From assembly GCF_004365175.1 (NCBI RefSeq), contig NZ_SOCE01000001.1:235154-299153 (forward strand): DNA of 64,000 nucleotides, in the 5' to 3' direction. How positions within the stretch are numbered: position 1 is the stretch's first letter; each line of letters opens with the position of its first letter. Source of the stretch: Kribbella voronezhensis (GTDB taxonomy: Bacteria > Actinomycetota > Actinomycetes > Propionibacteriales > Kribbellaceae). The notes beneath the pieces are model-generated. The model was not told the DNA's origin, did no database searches, and was given only the letters and a program-made list of their open reading frames with translations. Shown here piece after piece: positions 1 through 9,138 of the stretch. Position numbers and translations under genes: made by a program.

Positions 1-83
1 GCACCCAGTCGAGTGTCGCTGTCACCGACGAGGCGCGGAGCTGCCCCGCCTCCCCGGTCCCATTGGTATCGCGAGGCTCTATA
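1..83. other. left edge, no gene recognised
   Basis: I see no supportable gene or RNA in these 83 bases. Short open frames here run through the downstream hairpin and lack coding character. Confidence 0.4.
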
Positions 84-125
84 CGTCGAACCGCCCCGGA
101 GTTTGGGCTCCGGGGCGGTTCGACG
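84..125 (-). terminator. hairpin terminator after terC
   Basis: There is a perfect 18-bp stem (84-101 with 108-125) closed by a six-base loop, TTTGGG. It starts 9 nt beyond the terC stop codon. The stem is long and GC-rich and lacks a strong T-run, as is usual in high-GC actinobacteria. It may also stop transcription arriving from the left. Confidence 0.85.
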
Positions 126-134
126 TGTTGTTCG

Positions 135-1166
135 TCAGGACTTGTTCGAGTCTGTCTGGTCGACGGGCTTGGGGGCCGCTTCTGCCTCGGCTTCCGCGGT
201 GATGGTGCGGGACTTGTGGAGGCTGAGGAGGGTGGTGATGCCCAGGGTGACGATGATGAAGCCGAGGGAGAACCAGATCGGGATCTCGGGGGCCCAGGTG
301 ATGTGGTGGCCGCCGTTGATGAACGGGAGTTCGTTTTCGTGCATGGCGTGCAGGACCAGCTTGACGCCGATGAAGGCGAGCACCACCGACAGGCCGAGTG
401 ACAGGTAGACGAGGCGGCGGAGCAGGTCGCCGAGCAGGAAGTACAGCTGGCGCAGGCCCATCAGGGCGAAGACGTTGGCGGCGAAGACCAGGAACGGCTC
501 CTGGGTCAGGCCGTAGATCGCCGGGATCGAGTCGAGCGCGAACAGCAGGTCCGTCGTACCGAGCGCGATGATCACGATCATCATCGGGGTGACCAGGCGC
601 TTGCCGTTCTTGCGGACGGTGAGCTTGACGCCGTTGTACTCGTCGGTGGCGTTCAGCCGCTTCTTCGCGAACCGGATGACCGCGTTCTCCTTGTAGTCCT
701 CGTCGTCGTTCTCACCCTGCTTGGCGAGGTGGATCGCGGTGTAGACCAGGAACGCGCCGAACAGGTAGAAGACCCAGGAGAACTCGTTGATCGCGGCCGC
801 GCCGACCGCGATGAAGATACCGCGGAAGAACAGCGCCAGGATGATGCCGACCAGCAGCGCCGTCTGCTGGTACTTCCTCGGCACCTGGAACCTGGCCATG
901 ATGATCAAGAAGATGAACAGGTTGTCCACGCTCAGGCTGTACTCCGTCAGCCAGCCGGCGAAGAACTCCCCGGCGTACTCGCCGCCGGAGAAGAACCAGA
1001 CGCCGAGGCCGAAGATCACCGCGAGCGAGACGTAGAAGATGATCGCCCGGGCCGATTCCTTCGTGGAAGGTTCGTGCGGGCGGCGGCCGATGACGAAGAC
1101 GTCGAAGGCCAGCAGGGCGAGCAACAGCCCTACGGTGATGTACCAAACGTAGTCGGCGACGTGCAC
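135..1166 (-). CDS. TerC/Alx-family integral membrane metal exporter
   Basis: This 343-aa polytopic membrane protein belongs to the TerC family, which exports Mn2+ (Alx, MeeF/MeeY types) or is linked to tellurite resistance. The family's intramembrane acidic residues are visible: Asp in AFDVFVIG near residue 22, Asp81 in SVDNLFIF, and Asp206 and Asp212 in TTDLLFALDSIPA. A charged loop at about 150-195 separates the two membrane halves, and the last 30 residues are polar. The GTG start at 1166 is chosen because GGAGG lies about 6 nt upstream. A yybP-ykoY-like element lies directly upstream, so Mn2+-induced expression is likely. Mn2+ export is therefore a better guess than tellurite resistance. 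Confidence 0.93.
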   Translation of the reverse strand: MHVADYVWYITVGLLLALLAFDVFVIGRRPHEPSTKESARAIIFYVSLAVIFGLGVWFFSGGEYAGEFFAGWLTEYSLSVDNLFIFLIIMARFQVPRKYQQTALLVGIILALFFRGIFIAVGAAAINEFSWVFYLFGAFLVYTAIHLAKQGENDDEDYKENAVIRFAKKRLNATDEYNGVKLTVRKNGKRLVTPMMIVIIALGTTDLLFALDSIPAIYGLTQEPFLVFAANVFALMGLRQLYFLLGDLLRRLVYLSLGLSVVLAFIGVKLVLHAMHENELPFINGGHHITWAPEIPIWFSLGFIIVTLGITTLLSLHKSRTITAEAEAEAAPKPVDQTDSNKS

Positions 1167-1197
1167 AGAAACCTCCGGAGCTCAGACGAAAATCGGA

Positions 1198-1312
1198 CTC
1201 CGAAGGTCTCTTCCGCCGGGCCCGATCAGTCGGGCCTGGCCGGCGGCACCGGGCGCGGAGACGAACTCCTTGACCGTGATGACGACACCGCCGCGAAGGA
1301 ATACTCCCCTTC
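1198..1312 (-). promoter_or_regulatory. yybP-ykoY-like Mn2+ riboswitch upstream of terC
   Basis: Read on the minus strand, the terC leader contains the three conserved blocks of the yybP-ykoY aptamer in order. These are GGGGAGTA (complement of 1301-1309), GTCGTCA (complement of 1280-1286) and GAGACCTTCGG (complement of about 1200-1210). GC-rich pairing segments separate them, including CGGGCCCGATCAGTCGGGCC-like complementarity. The family is known to sense Mn2+ and often precedes terC/alx genes. I matched motifs by eye and did not fold the whole aptamer, so the ends are approximate. Confidence 0.72.
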
Positions 1313-1418
1313 AACAGCCCCTATTCTCGCTGGTCGGTGTCCGAGTTTCCAAATCGAGGACGCCGGTTCCGCCTGTCGGGATGCTCACGCGCAGTACGGG
1401 AATGCGCTACCTGACACG

Positions 1419-1775
1419 TCAGCTTGCCGCCGACGGCCGCCTCGACTTGGGCAGCTTGGCGACGATGATCTCGTACGACGTATCGACCAGCTCCAGGATC
1501 TCGTCGTCCGGTACGGCGCCACCCAGCTTGACCGTGTTCCAGCCGGAGCGACCGATGTAGGCGCTCTTCACCACGTCGTCGGGGTAGGTGTCGACCAGCT
1601 CGTCGGCCTCCTCGCGGTTGTTCCCGCACTTGACGCCGACCGCGGCGCCACCGCCGAGAAACGCGAAGATCTTGTCCCCGACCTTCGCGACCAGGTCCCC
1701 CTCCCACGGCTCGTCCTGCCAGGCGCCCGGCTTCGCCAAGCAGTACTCCAGCAACTCCGCCCCGGTCAGTCTCAT
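1419..1775 (-). CDS. MmcQ/YjbR-family protein
   Basis: This is a small 118-aa protein of the MmcQ/YjbR family, whose CyaY-like fold is often annotated as DNA-binding. It begins MRLTGAELLEYCLAKPGA and carries the family pattern W-x-x-D-E-P-W near residue 20, a GDKIFAFL strand and the late segment GRSGWNTVKL. Length is normal for the family. The ATG at 1775 is chosen because GAGGGGAG lies just upstream; an open frame continues further upstream but overlaps the leader of the divergent oxidase gene. The molecular function of the family is not established. Confidence 0.8.
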   Translation of the reverse strand: MRLTGAELLEYCLAKPGAWQDEPWEGDLVAKVGDKIFAFLGGGAAVGVKCGNNREEADELVDTYPDDVVKSAYIGRSGWNTVKLGGAVPDDEILELVDTSYEIIVAKLPKSRRPSAAS

Positions 1776-1926
1776 CCCGCTCCCCTCTCGTCCGGCCGCC
1801 CTGGCCGCTGCACTGAAGGCGACCGTCTCCGCACAATAGCCCAGACCGCCACGCAACTTAATCCGGGCTTTTCGCATCGTGCTTGATAGCCGAATCTCGG
1901 CGAAAGCCCGATCTGGGGGGACCTCA

Positions 1927-3792
1927 ATGAAACAAAGGAATGGCTCGCGCACGCGCAAAACAGGGCAGCTGACCGCATTTGTCGCCGTTTTCACCCTGTT
2001 CATTTCCCTGATCAATGCAGCGACGGCGGACTCCGCGCCGTTGATTGCTCCGCCACTCCTGCGACCGGCAGCCGCGACGACGAACGGCGTCACCTGCAAC
2101 ACGGTTTCGGCCGGCGAACTCGGCGCCTGTATCAGCCGGATGCTGACCGACCCGAACGGTGCCTATTCGCCGGAACACGTCTACACGGCCGCCGAGAAGC
2201 AGCCGGTGTACGCGCCCAGGCAGGCAGCGGGAGTCACGGCAGCCGACGTCGGCTCCTGGTCCGTCGTCGGCGACTGCACGGTCGACGGCTACAAGATCAA
2301 TCCGATCCATGCGAGCCTGACCAGAACCGGCAAAGTCCTGATGACCGCCGGATCGGGGTACAACAAGAGTTTCTTCGACCAGAAGATCTTCAAAACCTGG
2401 CTCTGGGACCCGGCCACGCCGGGCACCTGTCCGCGAGAAATCCCGATGCCGAACATCGACCTGTTCTGCTCGGGCCACTCACATCTGCCCGACGGTCGCG
2501 TACTGTTCTTCGGCGGCACCGGCCACTATGCCACCAGCGATCTCTATTACACCGGAATTCGCCAGACCTATGCATTCGACGACGTCACCGAGAAGTTCAC
2601 CTCCGCCGGCCTGATGAACGTCGCCCGCTGGTATCCGAACGGACCGGTCAACGCCGTCGGCAATCCGATCGTCGTCAGCGGCCTGGACGCCGCCGGCAAG
2701 GTCACTTCCACCAACGAGACCTACAACTCCACCACGAACACCTGGAGCAAACTGCCGGGCACCCGGATCTTCCCCCTGTACGCCGGAATGGTGCTCCGCA
2801 AGAACGGGACACTCTGCTACTCCGGCACCAACATGGGCGGCAAGGCCGGCGCCTCCCCCGGATGCTGGAACTGGACGAACAACGCCTGGTACCCGATCCC
2901 CGGTCTGCTCTACCCCGACTGCCGCGATCAAGCCAGCACCCTGCTGCTCTATCCGGCGCAGACGCAGAAGTTCATGGTGATCGGCGGCGGCTGCCCGACC
3001 GGTCTCACCGGCACCACGGCGACCGTCGATCTGAACGCCGCGACGCACAAGTTCGCCAACGGCCCGTACCTCGGTTTCGCGGCGATGCACAGTTGCGCCA
3101 CCGTCCTGCCCGACAAGTCCGCGTTCGTTGCCGGCGGCGCCGATCACAACACCAGGCCCGTACTGCGTGCCGCCCGGCTGCCCGTCGGCGCGACCGCGTG
3201 GCAGCAAGTCGCCAGCCCGACCGTGCCCCGGATGTACCACAGTTCGTGCATGCTGCTCCTCGACGGATCAGTCGTCACCATGGGAACTACTGCGATGCAG
3301 GGCTCGGTGGAGTCGCGGCTCGAGGTCTACAAGCCGTGGTACATGCAAGCAGGAGTCACCCGGCCGACGATCACCAGCGTGGCGCCCACTATGAAACTCG
3401 GCGGCTCCTACTCGGTGACCTTCGCCGGCCCCGCCTCCGTGACCGGCGCCATGTTGCAACGACTCACGTCGGTGACGCATTCGTCCGACCCGAACCAGCG
3501 CGCCGTCGACGTGCCGGTGACAGCAACGACCAACTGGAACCTGAAGACCCTCAAGATCGACGCGAACAGAGGCCTCATCCCACCCGGCCTCTACATGCTC
3601 TCGCTCCGCGACTGGCGGAACATCCCGTCGAAGTCGCTCGTGGTCCGCATCGTCGAGAACACAACAGCTACCGCCGCCGGCTCCACACCCACCGCGAGCG
3701 CACTGCCCGCAACTGGAGGAGCTCCAGCCGCAGGACCAGTGCCGCCCGCCTCAGCAGCCTGCTGCTGCACCTGCGGAGCTGGTTGCTGCTAG
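1927..3792 (+). CDS. secreted copper-radical (galactose/glyoxal oxidase-like) oxidase
   Basis: This 621-aa secreted protein starts at the ATG at 1927 after a GGGGGGA ribosome site and has an arginine-rich signal peptide (hydrophobic core about residues 15-32). Kelch-type beta-propeller repeats are followed by a C-terminal Early-set/DUF1929 domain. The full copper-radical active site can be traced: Cys181 in FCSGH and Tyr236 in RWYPNG (cross-linked pair), Tyr437 and His438 in MYHSS, and His518 in THSSDPNQR. It should oxidise a primary alcohol, sugar or aldehyde and make H2O2 outside the cell, like Streptomyces GlxA; the substrate is unknown. No cslA-like gene is adjacent. The tail is unusual: a Pro/Ala/Thr-rich linker, an LPATG at 593-597, and a final ten residues containing six cysteines. 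Confidence 0.88.
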   Translation: MKQRNGSRTRKTGQLTAFVAVFTLFISLINAATADSAPLIAPPLLRPAAATTNGVTCNTVSAGELGACISRMLTDPNGAYSPEHVYTAAEKQPVYAPRQAAGVTAADVGSWSVVGDCTVDGYKINPIHASLTRTGKVLMTAGSGYNKSFFDQKIFKTWLWDPATPGTCPREIPMPNIDLFCSGHSHLPDGRVLFFGGTGHYATSDLYYTGIRQTYAFDDVTEKFTSAGLMNVARWYPNGPVNAVGNPIVVSGLDAAGKVTSTNETYNSTTNTWSKLPGTRIFPLYAGMVLRKNGTLCYSGTNMGGKAGASPGCWNWTNNAWYPIPGLLYPDCRDQASTLLLYPAQTQKFMVIGGGCPTGLTGTTATVDLNAATHKFANGPYLGFAAMHSCATVLPDKSAFVAGGADHNTRPVLRAARLPVGATAWQQVASPTVPRMYHSSCMLLLDGSVVTMGTTAMQGSVESRLEVYKPWYMQAGVTRPTITSVAPTMKLGGSYSVTFAGPASVTGAMLQRLTSVTHSSDPNQRAVDVPVTATTNWNLKTLKIDANRGLIPPGLYMLSLRDWRNIPSKSLVVRIVENTTATAAGSTPTASALPATGGAPAAGPVPPASAACCCTCGAGCC

Positions 3793-3807
3793 CAACAGCC
3801 GCAGGAC

Positions 3808-3840
3808 GCTACGGGAGCTGCTCACAGCAGCTCCCGTAGC
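3808..3840. terminator. bidirectional hairpin between oxidase and uvrB
   Basis: A perfect 15-bp inverted repeat (3808-3822 with 3826-3840, loop CAC) sits 15 nt after the oxidase stop and 5 nt from the uvrB stop on the other strand. It can serve both convergent genes. Confidence 0.88.
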
Positions 3841-3845
3841 AGCGA

Positions 3846-5951
3846 CTACTTCGCGCCGGCGTTGACCATCTGGCGGAGTTCCTTCTTCAGTTCGGAGATC
3901 TCGTCGCGGTAGCGGGCGGCGACCTCGAACTGGAGCTCGGCGGCCGCGTTGTGCATCTGGTCGGTGAGTTGCTGGATGAGGTCGGCCAGGTCCGAGGACG
4001 GCATCCCGCCGGCCAGTTCCTTCGCCTTCTCGCCCACCTTGCCCTTGAGACCGCCCGGCACCGGTGCCTTGCCGCGACTCTGGTTGCGGCCACTGCCGAG
4101 CAGCTCGGCCGTGTCGGCGTCCTCGCGGGCGAGCATGTCGGTGATGTCGGCGATCTTCTTCCGCAGCGGCTGCGGGTCGACGCCGTGGTCGGTGTTGTAC
4201 GCGACCTGTTTCGCGCGCCGCCGGTTCGTCTCGTCGATCGCCATCTCCATCGACGGGGTGATCTTGTCGGCGTACATGAACACCGCGCCCGAGACGTTTC
4301 GGGCGGCCCGGCCGATGGTCTGGATCAGCGACCGTCCCGACCGCAGGAAGCCTTCCTTGTCCGCATCGAGGATCGCGACCAGCGACACCTCCGGCAGGTC
4401 GAGACCTTCTCGCAGCAGGTTGATGCCGACCAGTACGTCGTACTCCCCCATCCGCAGCTCGCGGAGCAGCTCGACGCGGCGGAGGGTGTCGACCTCGCTG
4501 TGCAGGTACCTGGTCCGGATGCCCATCTCCAGCAGGTAGTCGGTCAGGTCCTCGGACATCTTCTTGGTCAGCGTGGTGACCAGGACCCGCTCGTTGCGCT
4601 CGGTCCGGATCCGGATCTCGTGGATCAGGTCGTCGATCTGGCCCTTGGTCGGCTTGACGATGACCTCGGGGTCGATCAGGCCGGTCGGCCGGATGATCTG
4701 CTCGACGAAGCCGTCCGACTTGTCCTGCTCGTACTGCCCCGGGGTCGCGGACAGGTAGACGGTCTGGCCGATCCGCTCCAGGAACTCCTCCCAGCGCAGC
4801 GGCCGGTTGTCCATCGCCGACGGCAGCCGGAACCCGTGCTCGACCAGCGTCCGCTTGCGGGACATGTCGCCCTCGTACATCCCGCCGATCTGCGGGACGG
4901 TCACGTGCGACTCGTCGATGACCAGCAGGAAGTCCTCGGGGAAGTAGTCGAGCAGGCAGTGCGGTGCCGTCCCCGGCGCACGTCCGTCGGTGTGCCGCGA
5001 GTAGTTCTCGATCCCCGAGCACGTCCCGATCTGACGCATCATCTCGATGTCGTACGTCGTACGCATCCGCAGCCGTTGTGCTTCCAGCAACTGGCCGCCG
5101 CGCTCCAGCTCGGCCAGCCGCTCCTCCAGCTCGGCCTCGATCCCGGCGATCGCGCGCTCCATCTTCTCGGGCGCGGTCACGTAGTGGGTCGCGGCGCCGA
5201 TGTAGAGCTCTTCCTCCTCGCTGAGCACCTCACCCGTCACCGGGTGCAGCGTCATCAGCCGCTCGATCTCGTCGCCGAAGAACTCCACCCGGACGGCGAG
5301 CTCCTGGTACACCGGGAAGACCTCGAGCGTGTCGCCGCGGACCCGGAACGTGCCGCGGGTCCCGGCCAGGTCGTTGCGCGCGTACTGCACCCCGACCAGC
5401 TTGCGGAGCAGCCCGTCGCGGTCGGTCTCGTCGCCGACCTTCACGTGGATCATCCGGTTCAGGTACTCGTCGGCGGAACCGAGGCCGTAGATGCACGACA
5501 CGGTCGCGACCACGACGACGTCGCGCCGCGTCAGCAGCGACCAGGTCGCCGAGTGCCGCAGCCGCTCGACCTCCTCGTTGATCGAGGAGTCCTTCTCGAT
5601 ATAGGTGTCCGTCTGCGGAACGTACGCCTCGGGCTGGTAGTAGTCGTAGTACGAGACGAAGTACTCGACGGCGTTGTCGGGGAAGAAGTGCCGCAGCTCG
5701 TTCGCGAACTGGGCGGCCAGCGTCTTGTTCGGCTGGAGGATCAGCATCGGCCGCTGGATCTTCTCCGCCAGCCACGCCATCGTCGCCGTCTTACCGGTAC
5801 CGGTGGCGCCGAGCAGCACGACGTCCTGCTCGCCGGCATTGATCCGCCGCTCGAGCTCCGCGATCGCGGCCGGCTGGTCGCCGGCCGGCTCGAAGTCGGA
5901 CACGACCTTAAGGGGCGCGACCATACGCTGGAGATCGGTGACCTGTCTCAT
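3846..5951 (-). CDS. uvrB: UvrABC excinuclease subunit B
   Basis: UvrB (701 aa) is the damage-verifying helicase of nucleotide excision repair; it is loaded by UvrA and recruits UvrC. Walker A is [13 protein letters not shown], the beta-hairpin region is [13 protein letters not shown], and the DEAD-like box is VIDESHV. A C-terminal UVR motif follows a flexible segment ([18 protein letters not shown]). The ATG at 5951 is preferred over the GTG at 5960: a TACGGT -10 element occupies 5959-5964, exactly 7 nt before the ATG and overlapping the GTG. That predicts a leaderless mRNA. Length is typical for the family. Confidence 0.98.
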   Translation of the reverse strand: MRQVTDLQRMVAPLKVVSDFEPAGDQPAAIAELERRINAGEQDVVLLGATGTGKTATMAWLAEKIQRPMLILQPNKTLAAQFANELRHFFPDNAVEYFVSYYDYYQPEAYVPQTDTYIEKDSSINEEVERLRHSATWSLLTRRDVVVVATVSCIYGLGSADEYLNRMIHVKVGDETDRDGLLRKLVGVQYARNDLAGTRGTFRVRGDTLEVFPVYQELAVRVEFFGDEIERLMTLHPVTGEVLSEEEELYIGAATHYVTAPEKMERAIAGIEAELEERLAELERGGQLLEAQRLRMRTTYDIEMMRQIGTCSGIENYSRHTDGRAPGTAPHCLLDYFPEDFLLVIDESHVTVPQIGGMYEGDMSRKRTLVEHGFRLPSAMDNRPLRWEEFLERIGQTVYLSATPGQYEQDKSDGFVEQIIRPTGLIDPEVIVKPTKGQIDDLIHEIRIRTERNERVLVTTLTKKMSEDLTDYLLEMGIRTRYLHSEVDTLRRVELLRELRMGEYDVLVGINLLREGLDLPEVSLVAILDADKEGFLRSGRSLIQTIGRAARNVSGAVFMYADKITPSMEMAIDETNRRRAKQVAYNTDHGVDPQPLRKKIADITDMLAREDADTAELLGSGRNQSRGKAPVPGGLKGKVGEKAKELAGGMPSSDLADLIQQLTDQMHNAAAELQFEVAARYRDEISELKKELRQMVNAGAK

Positions 5952-6042
5952 GCCACCCACCGTACGACCCCGCGCCGACAGTTTCCGAACCTCACCCAGC
6001 GAAGCCGCCCGACCACGCTCGATTCGGAGCTCGGAGCCGGTT

Positions 6043-6921
6043 TCAGAAGCTCCTGACCAGCGTCCCGTTCATGGTCAGGACCTCCTGCTTGTGCTTGGCC
6101 CAGACCTCCCGCTGCAGCGCCGAGTCGGTCGCCGTCGTCTGCCCGTTCTGGTCCTCGAAAGCCTGGATGAAGCCCGAGAACACCACCGGCGGCTTGCCCT
6201 TCACCGGCACCACCGCGGAGTAGTTGGTCGCGTAGCACAGCTTCAGCGCCTTGTTCGGGCACTTGCGATAACTGCCCTTGCCGATCACCACGTGCTCGAG
6301 GTTGTTCGACTCCACGTCGACCAGGTGGTCCGCGAACGCCTTGGCGCCCATCAGCCGCGTCTGCCGGACCCAGAACCAGCCGTCGATCGCACCGGGCCGG
6401 CCGGGCTCTGGCAACAGGTAGTTGAACCCGGAGCGCTTCTTGTCCGGGTCCTTGATCCACCCCTTCGCCGGCGTGAACCAGACCCCACCACCGATCTCCA
6501 CGCCCGTGTCGTACGGGCCCTTGGTGATCACCGGCTCAGTGGGCTCCGGCGTCGGCGGGGTATACAGCGTGCCGACCGGCTCAGGCGTCAGCGAGTCACT
6601 GGCGACCGGCGGGTTCACCGGGTCCTTCTTGTCCCCGCCGCCGGTCACCAGGATGACCAGGCCGGCGGCGATCAGTACGACGGCCAGCACCGCGCCCGCC
6701 ATCACGATCCACAACGTCTTCTTGGACTTCCTCGGCGGCTGGTACCCCGGACCGGGCCCCCAGCCGCTCGGCGCCGGCGGCCCCGACAGCGGCGCGGGCG
6801 CACCGGGCAGCGGCGCGGGCGGACCGCCCTGGTACTGCGGTGCGCCCTGGTACTGCGGTCCTGCCGGGTACTGCGGTCCTGCCGGATACTGCGGACCGGG
6901 CTGTCCGTACTGCTGACTCAT
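6043..6921 (-). CDS. single-pass membrane protein with repetitive Pro/Gln/Tyr tail (paralogue 1)
   Basis: This is a 292-aa protein of unknown function. Residues 1-65 are low-complexity and repetitive (QYPAGP and QYQGG-like repeats). A basic patch RKSKK is followed by one membrane helix at about 70-92, then a Thr/Pro linker and an extracytoplasmic domain of about 170 residues. The domain contains GWFWVRQ and two cysteines (in KCPNK and LCYA) that could form a disulfide. It is the last gene of a minus-strand run with two paralogues (6983-8062, 8059-9138) and a zinc-ribbon PrsW-like gene. I recognise no named family; topology suggests a cytoplasmic disordered tail and an exported sensor or structural domain. 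Confidence 0.75.
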   Translation of the reverse strand: MSQQYGQPGPQYPAGPQYPAGPQYQGAPQYQGGPPAPLPGAPAPLSGPPAPSGWGPGPGYQPPRKSKKTLWIVMAGAVLAVVLIAAGLVILVTGGGDKKDPVNPPVASDSLTPEPVGTLYTPPTPEPTEPVITKGPYDTGVEIGGGVWFTPAKGWIKDPDKKRSGFNYLLPEPGRPGAIDGWFWVRQTRLMGAKAFADHLVDVESNNLEHVVIGKGSYRKCPNKALKLCYATNYSAVVPVKGKPPVVFSGFIQAFEDQNGQTTATDSALQREVWAKHKQEVLTMNGTLVRSF

Positions 6922-6964
6922 GTGGTCTCTCGCGGTGTGTGAACGGGCGGGGTGTGTGCACTTC

Positions 6965-7000
6965 TCAGATGCCGGCGACGACTCAGATGCTGGCGACGAC
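6965..7000. repeat. 18-bp tandem duplication spanning a stop codon
   Basis: Positions 6965-6982 and 6983-7000 are tandem copies differing at one base. On the minus strand each encodes Val-Val-Ala-Ser/Gly-Ile-stop, so the end of the second paralogue, including its stop, is duplicated in frame just after itself. Confidence 0.85.
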
Positions 7001-8062
7001 CGAGGCCTTCATCTTCGCCGCGTCGGCTTCGGCCTTCTGGGCGTAGTCGACCCGGGTCCGGAAGTCGATCGCGGTGGTGACCCCGTCCTTGCGGCGGTAG
7101 GCCTCCACGAACCCCTGGACCTTCACGCCCTTGGAGACCGAGGTGTAGCTGATCGCGATGCACTCCACCAAGACGTCGCCCGGACACGCGAGGTTCCGCG
7201 GGTTGCCCAGTTGGGCGACCTCGTTCTCGGTCTCACCTTCCACGATCGACAGCATGTAGTTCTTCGCCGTGACGTTCTGCTTCTGCCGGACCCAGAAGAA
7301 CGCCCGTGGCTCACCGTTCGGCGCGTACGTCACCAGCTGCTTGCCCTGCGTCTCGCGGACCAGCACGCTCCAGCCGGCGACCGGTACGACGGAGACGCCG
7401 AACGCGACCGGCAACGCGTTGGCCGGTGGGGTGTACGTCGACGCCGGTGGCGTGGTCACGGCGACCGACGAGGACGGCCCCGGTTTGGGGCCCGCCGAGT
7501 CGTCACCGCCGGTCAGCACGATCAGTGCCACCGCGACCAGTGCCACGACGGCGATCCCCGCGACGACCGGGATCAGCCACGGCGGAAACTGCGGCCCCTT
7601 CTTGACCGGCTCCGGCCGACGCAACGAAGGCGGCCCGACCTTGTCACCCCACGCCGAACTGGTCTCCCGAGCCGGCCCACCGGCTACTCCGGTACTCCCC
7701 GCACCCGGTACGCCGGTACTCCCGGCACCCGGTACGCCGGTGCTCCCGGCACCCGGTGCGCCGACGGTCCAAGCACCCGGTACGCCACTGCTCCCACTAC
7801 CCGGTACGCCGATGGTCCCGCTACCCGATGCGGCGGCACTCCCCCCACCCGGTGCGCCGGGGCCCCCGGTTCCCGGTGCGCCGGGACCCCCGGTCCCCGG
7901 TGCGTCGGGCTTGCGGCCCCAGCCCGAAGGCTCTCGGGGCGGGACCTCGAGGGACCACGGCGAGGGGGGCAGCTCCGGTTCGGGAGCTGCTCCCTCGCCC
8001 TCCTCGGGCTCGACCTTGCGGACCCACGGGTTGTCCGGGCCCTTGTCGCGCTTTCCGCTCAC
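6983..8062 (-). CDS. single-pass membrane protein with Gly/Pro/Ala/Ser/Thr repeat tail (paralogue 2)
   Basis: This is a 359-aa protein with the same architecture as its neighbours. Residues 1-165 are disordered and rich in Pro, Gly, Ala and Ser, including about three near-perfect copies of an eight-residue GAGSTGVP unit. One membrane helix (about 180-203, [14 protein letters not shown]) leads to an exported domain. That domain holds AFFWVRQKQ, matching WFWVRQT in paralogue 1, and two cysteines ([12 protein letters not shown]) at the same place. Its ATG overlaps the stop of the upstream paralogue by 4 nt, implying translational coupling. The 18-bp repeat after the stop is listed separately. 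Function is unknown. Confidence 0.75.
   Translation of the reverse strand: MSGKRDKGPDNPWVRKVEPEEGEGAAPEPELPPSPWSLEVPPREPSGWGRKPDAPGTGGPGAPGTGGPGAPGGGSAAASGSGTIGVPGSGSSGVPGAWTVGAPGAGSTGVPGAGSTGVPGAGSTGVAGGPARETSSAWGDKVGPPSLRRPEPVKKGPQFPPWLIPVVAGIAVVALVAVALIVLTGGDDSAGPKPGPSSSVAVTTPPASTYTPPANALPVAFGVSVVPVAGWSVLVRETQGKQLVTYAPNGEPRAFFWVRQKQNVTAKNYMLSIVEGETENEVAQLGNPRNLACPGDVLVECIAISYTSVSKGVKVQGFVEAYRRKDGVTTAIDFRTRVDYAQKAEADAAKMKASVVASI
7680..7775. repeat. in-gene 24-bp repeats encoding [12 protein letters not shown] units
   Basis: Within paralogue 2 the motif CCCGGTACGCCGGT recurs at about 24-bp spacing (roughly 7684, 7708, 7732). The repeat keeps the reading frame, so the tail can lengthen or shorten by slippage without breaking the protein. 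Confidence 0.7.
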
Positions 8063-9138
8063 TGGCTCTTGAGCACCGACTGCAGCATCGCGGTCGAGTC
8101 CGGCTGGATGGTGTCCTTCTTGTCCTTGCGGCCGTACACCTTGACGATCGTGATCACGCCGTCGTTGCGCTCGATGACGCCGACGTAGCCGATCACCGGG
8201 ACGCTGCCGTTCTGGCTGCTCGACATCGCCTCGTAGCTCTGCGTGGTGAGCAACTTGACGTCGGTCTTGTCGTCCGGCCCCGGCTTGAGCTCCTTGGGCG
8301 CGTTCGGCTTGAAGGTGCTCGACGTGACGGCCTTCTTCTCCGCCTCCATCAACTGCGGCAGCAGCGTCGCGGTGTTGTCGTTCGGGCCCGCCTTGAACGC
8401 CTCGACCATGAAGTACGCCTCGCTCTGCTTGAGCAGGTAGACGCCCTTGTAGCCGGTCAGGGTCTTGCGGATGTAGCCGGTCTGCGGCTTGACGAAGACG
8501 CCTTCGCCGACCTCGATGCCCTCGTCCACGTTCGTGGTCGGCTTGTCGGTCGGCTGACTGGTCGGCGTCGGGTCCGGCTGGACCTTGTTGTCGTCACCGC
8601 CGCCCAGCACCAGCGCCAAGACGACACCGATCACCGCCACCGCTGCCAGTCCGCCACCGGCGAGCAGCAGGATCTTCTTGCTGCCCTGACCACCACGACG
8701 CGGACCGTACGGCTGGCCGGGACCAGGACCCCACTGCTGCTGCGCCGGGTACTGCTGCGGGTAACCCTGCTGCGGCGGGTACCCCGGCTGCTGACCCGGG
8801 TAAGCCTGCTGCCCCGGGTACTGCTGCGGCGGCGGCCCCTGCTGGTACGGCGGCTGCTGCGGCGGTTGCCCCTGGTACGGCGGCTGCTGCGGCGGCCGGC
8901 CCTGCTGAGGCGGCTGCCCCTGAGGCGGCTGGCCCTGCGGAGGCTGCCCCTGGTACGGCGGTTGCCCCTGCGGCGGACCCTGGTACGGCGGCTGGCCGTA
9001 CCCAGGCGGCGGCTGCTGCCCGTAACCCGGCTGGCCCTGCGGCGGCTGCCCCTGCGGCTGACCGTAGCCGGGCTGTCCTCCGTACGGCGGCTGCCCGGGC
9101 TGACCTGGCTGACCGTACGGCGGTTGCTGGTTGCTCAT
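8059..9138 (-). CDS. single-pass membrane protein with [11 protein letters not shown] repeat tail (paralogue 3)
   Basis: This 359-aa protein begins with about 145 residues of PPYGQ, PPQGQ and PPQQ repeats. A short basic stretch and one membrane helix (about 160-182, [17 protein letters not shown]) follow, then an acidic/Thr linker and an exported domain of about 150 residues ([16 protein letters not shown]). It is alignable with the other two paralogues, but the cysteine pair they share is absent. Its ATG overlaps the stop of the PrsW-like gene by 4 nt. Pro/Gln/Gly/Tyr tails of this sort often mediate weak self-association; that is inference here. Function is unknown. Confidence 0.75.
   Translation of the reverse strand: MSNQQPPYGQPGQPGQPPYGGQPGYGQPQGQPPQGQPGYGQQPPPGYGQPPYQGPPQGQPPYQGQPPQGQPPQGQPPQQGRPPQQPPYQGQPPQQPPYQQGPPPQQYPGQQAYPGQQPGYPPQQGYPQQYPAQQQWGPGPGQPYGPRRGGQGSKKILLLAGGGLAAVAVIGVVLALVLGGGDDNKVQPDPTPTSQPTDKPTTNVDEGIEVGEGVFVKPQTGYIRKTLTGYKGVYLLKQSEAYFMVEAFKAGPNDNTATLLPQLMEAEKKAVTSSTFKPNAPKELKPGPDDKTDVKLLTTQSYEAMSSSQNGSVPVIGYVGVIERNDGVITIVKVYGRKDKKDTIQPDSTAMLQSVLKSQ

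Noticed and set aside
3706..3720. LPATG as a sortase anchor of the oxidase
   Set aside because: No hydrophobic segment or basic tail follows. The remaining residues are Pro/Ala-rich and end in cysteines, and neither alternative frame restores a normal signal without arguing for a sequencing error.
3751..5022. A 423-codon open frame inside uvrB and similar long frames inside liv, pyk, polA and gltD
   Set aside because: These are out-of-frame shadows of strong coding genes, rich in Arg, Pro and Ala, without motifs or ribosome sites.
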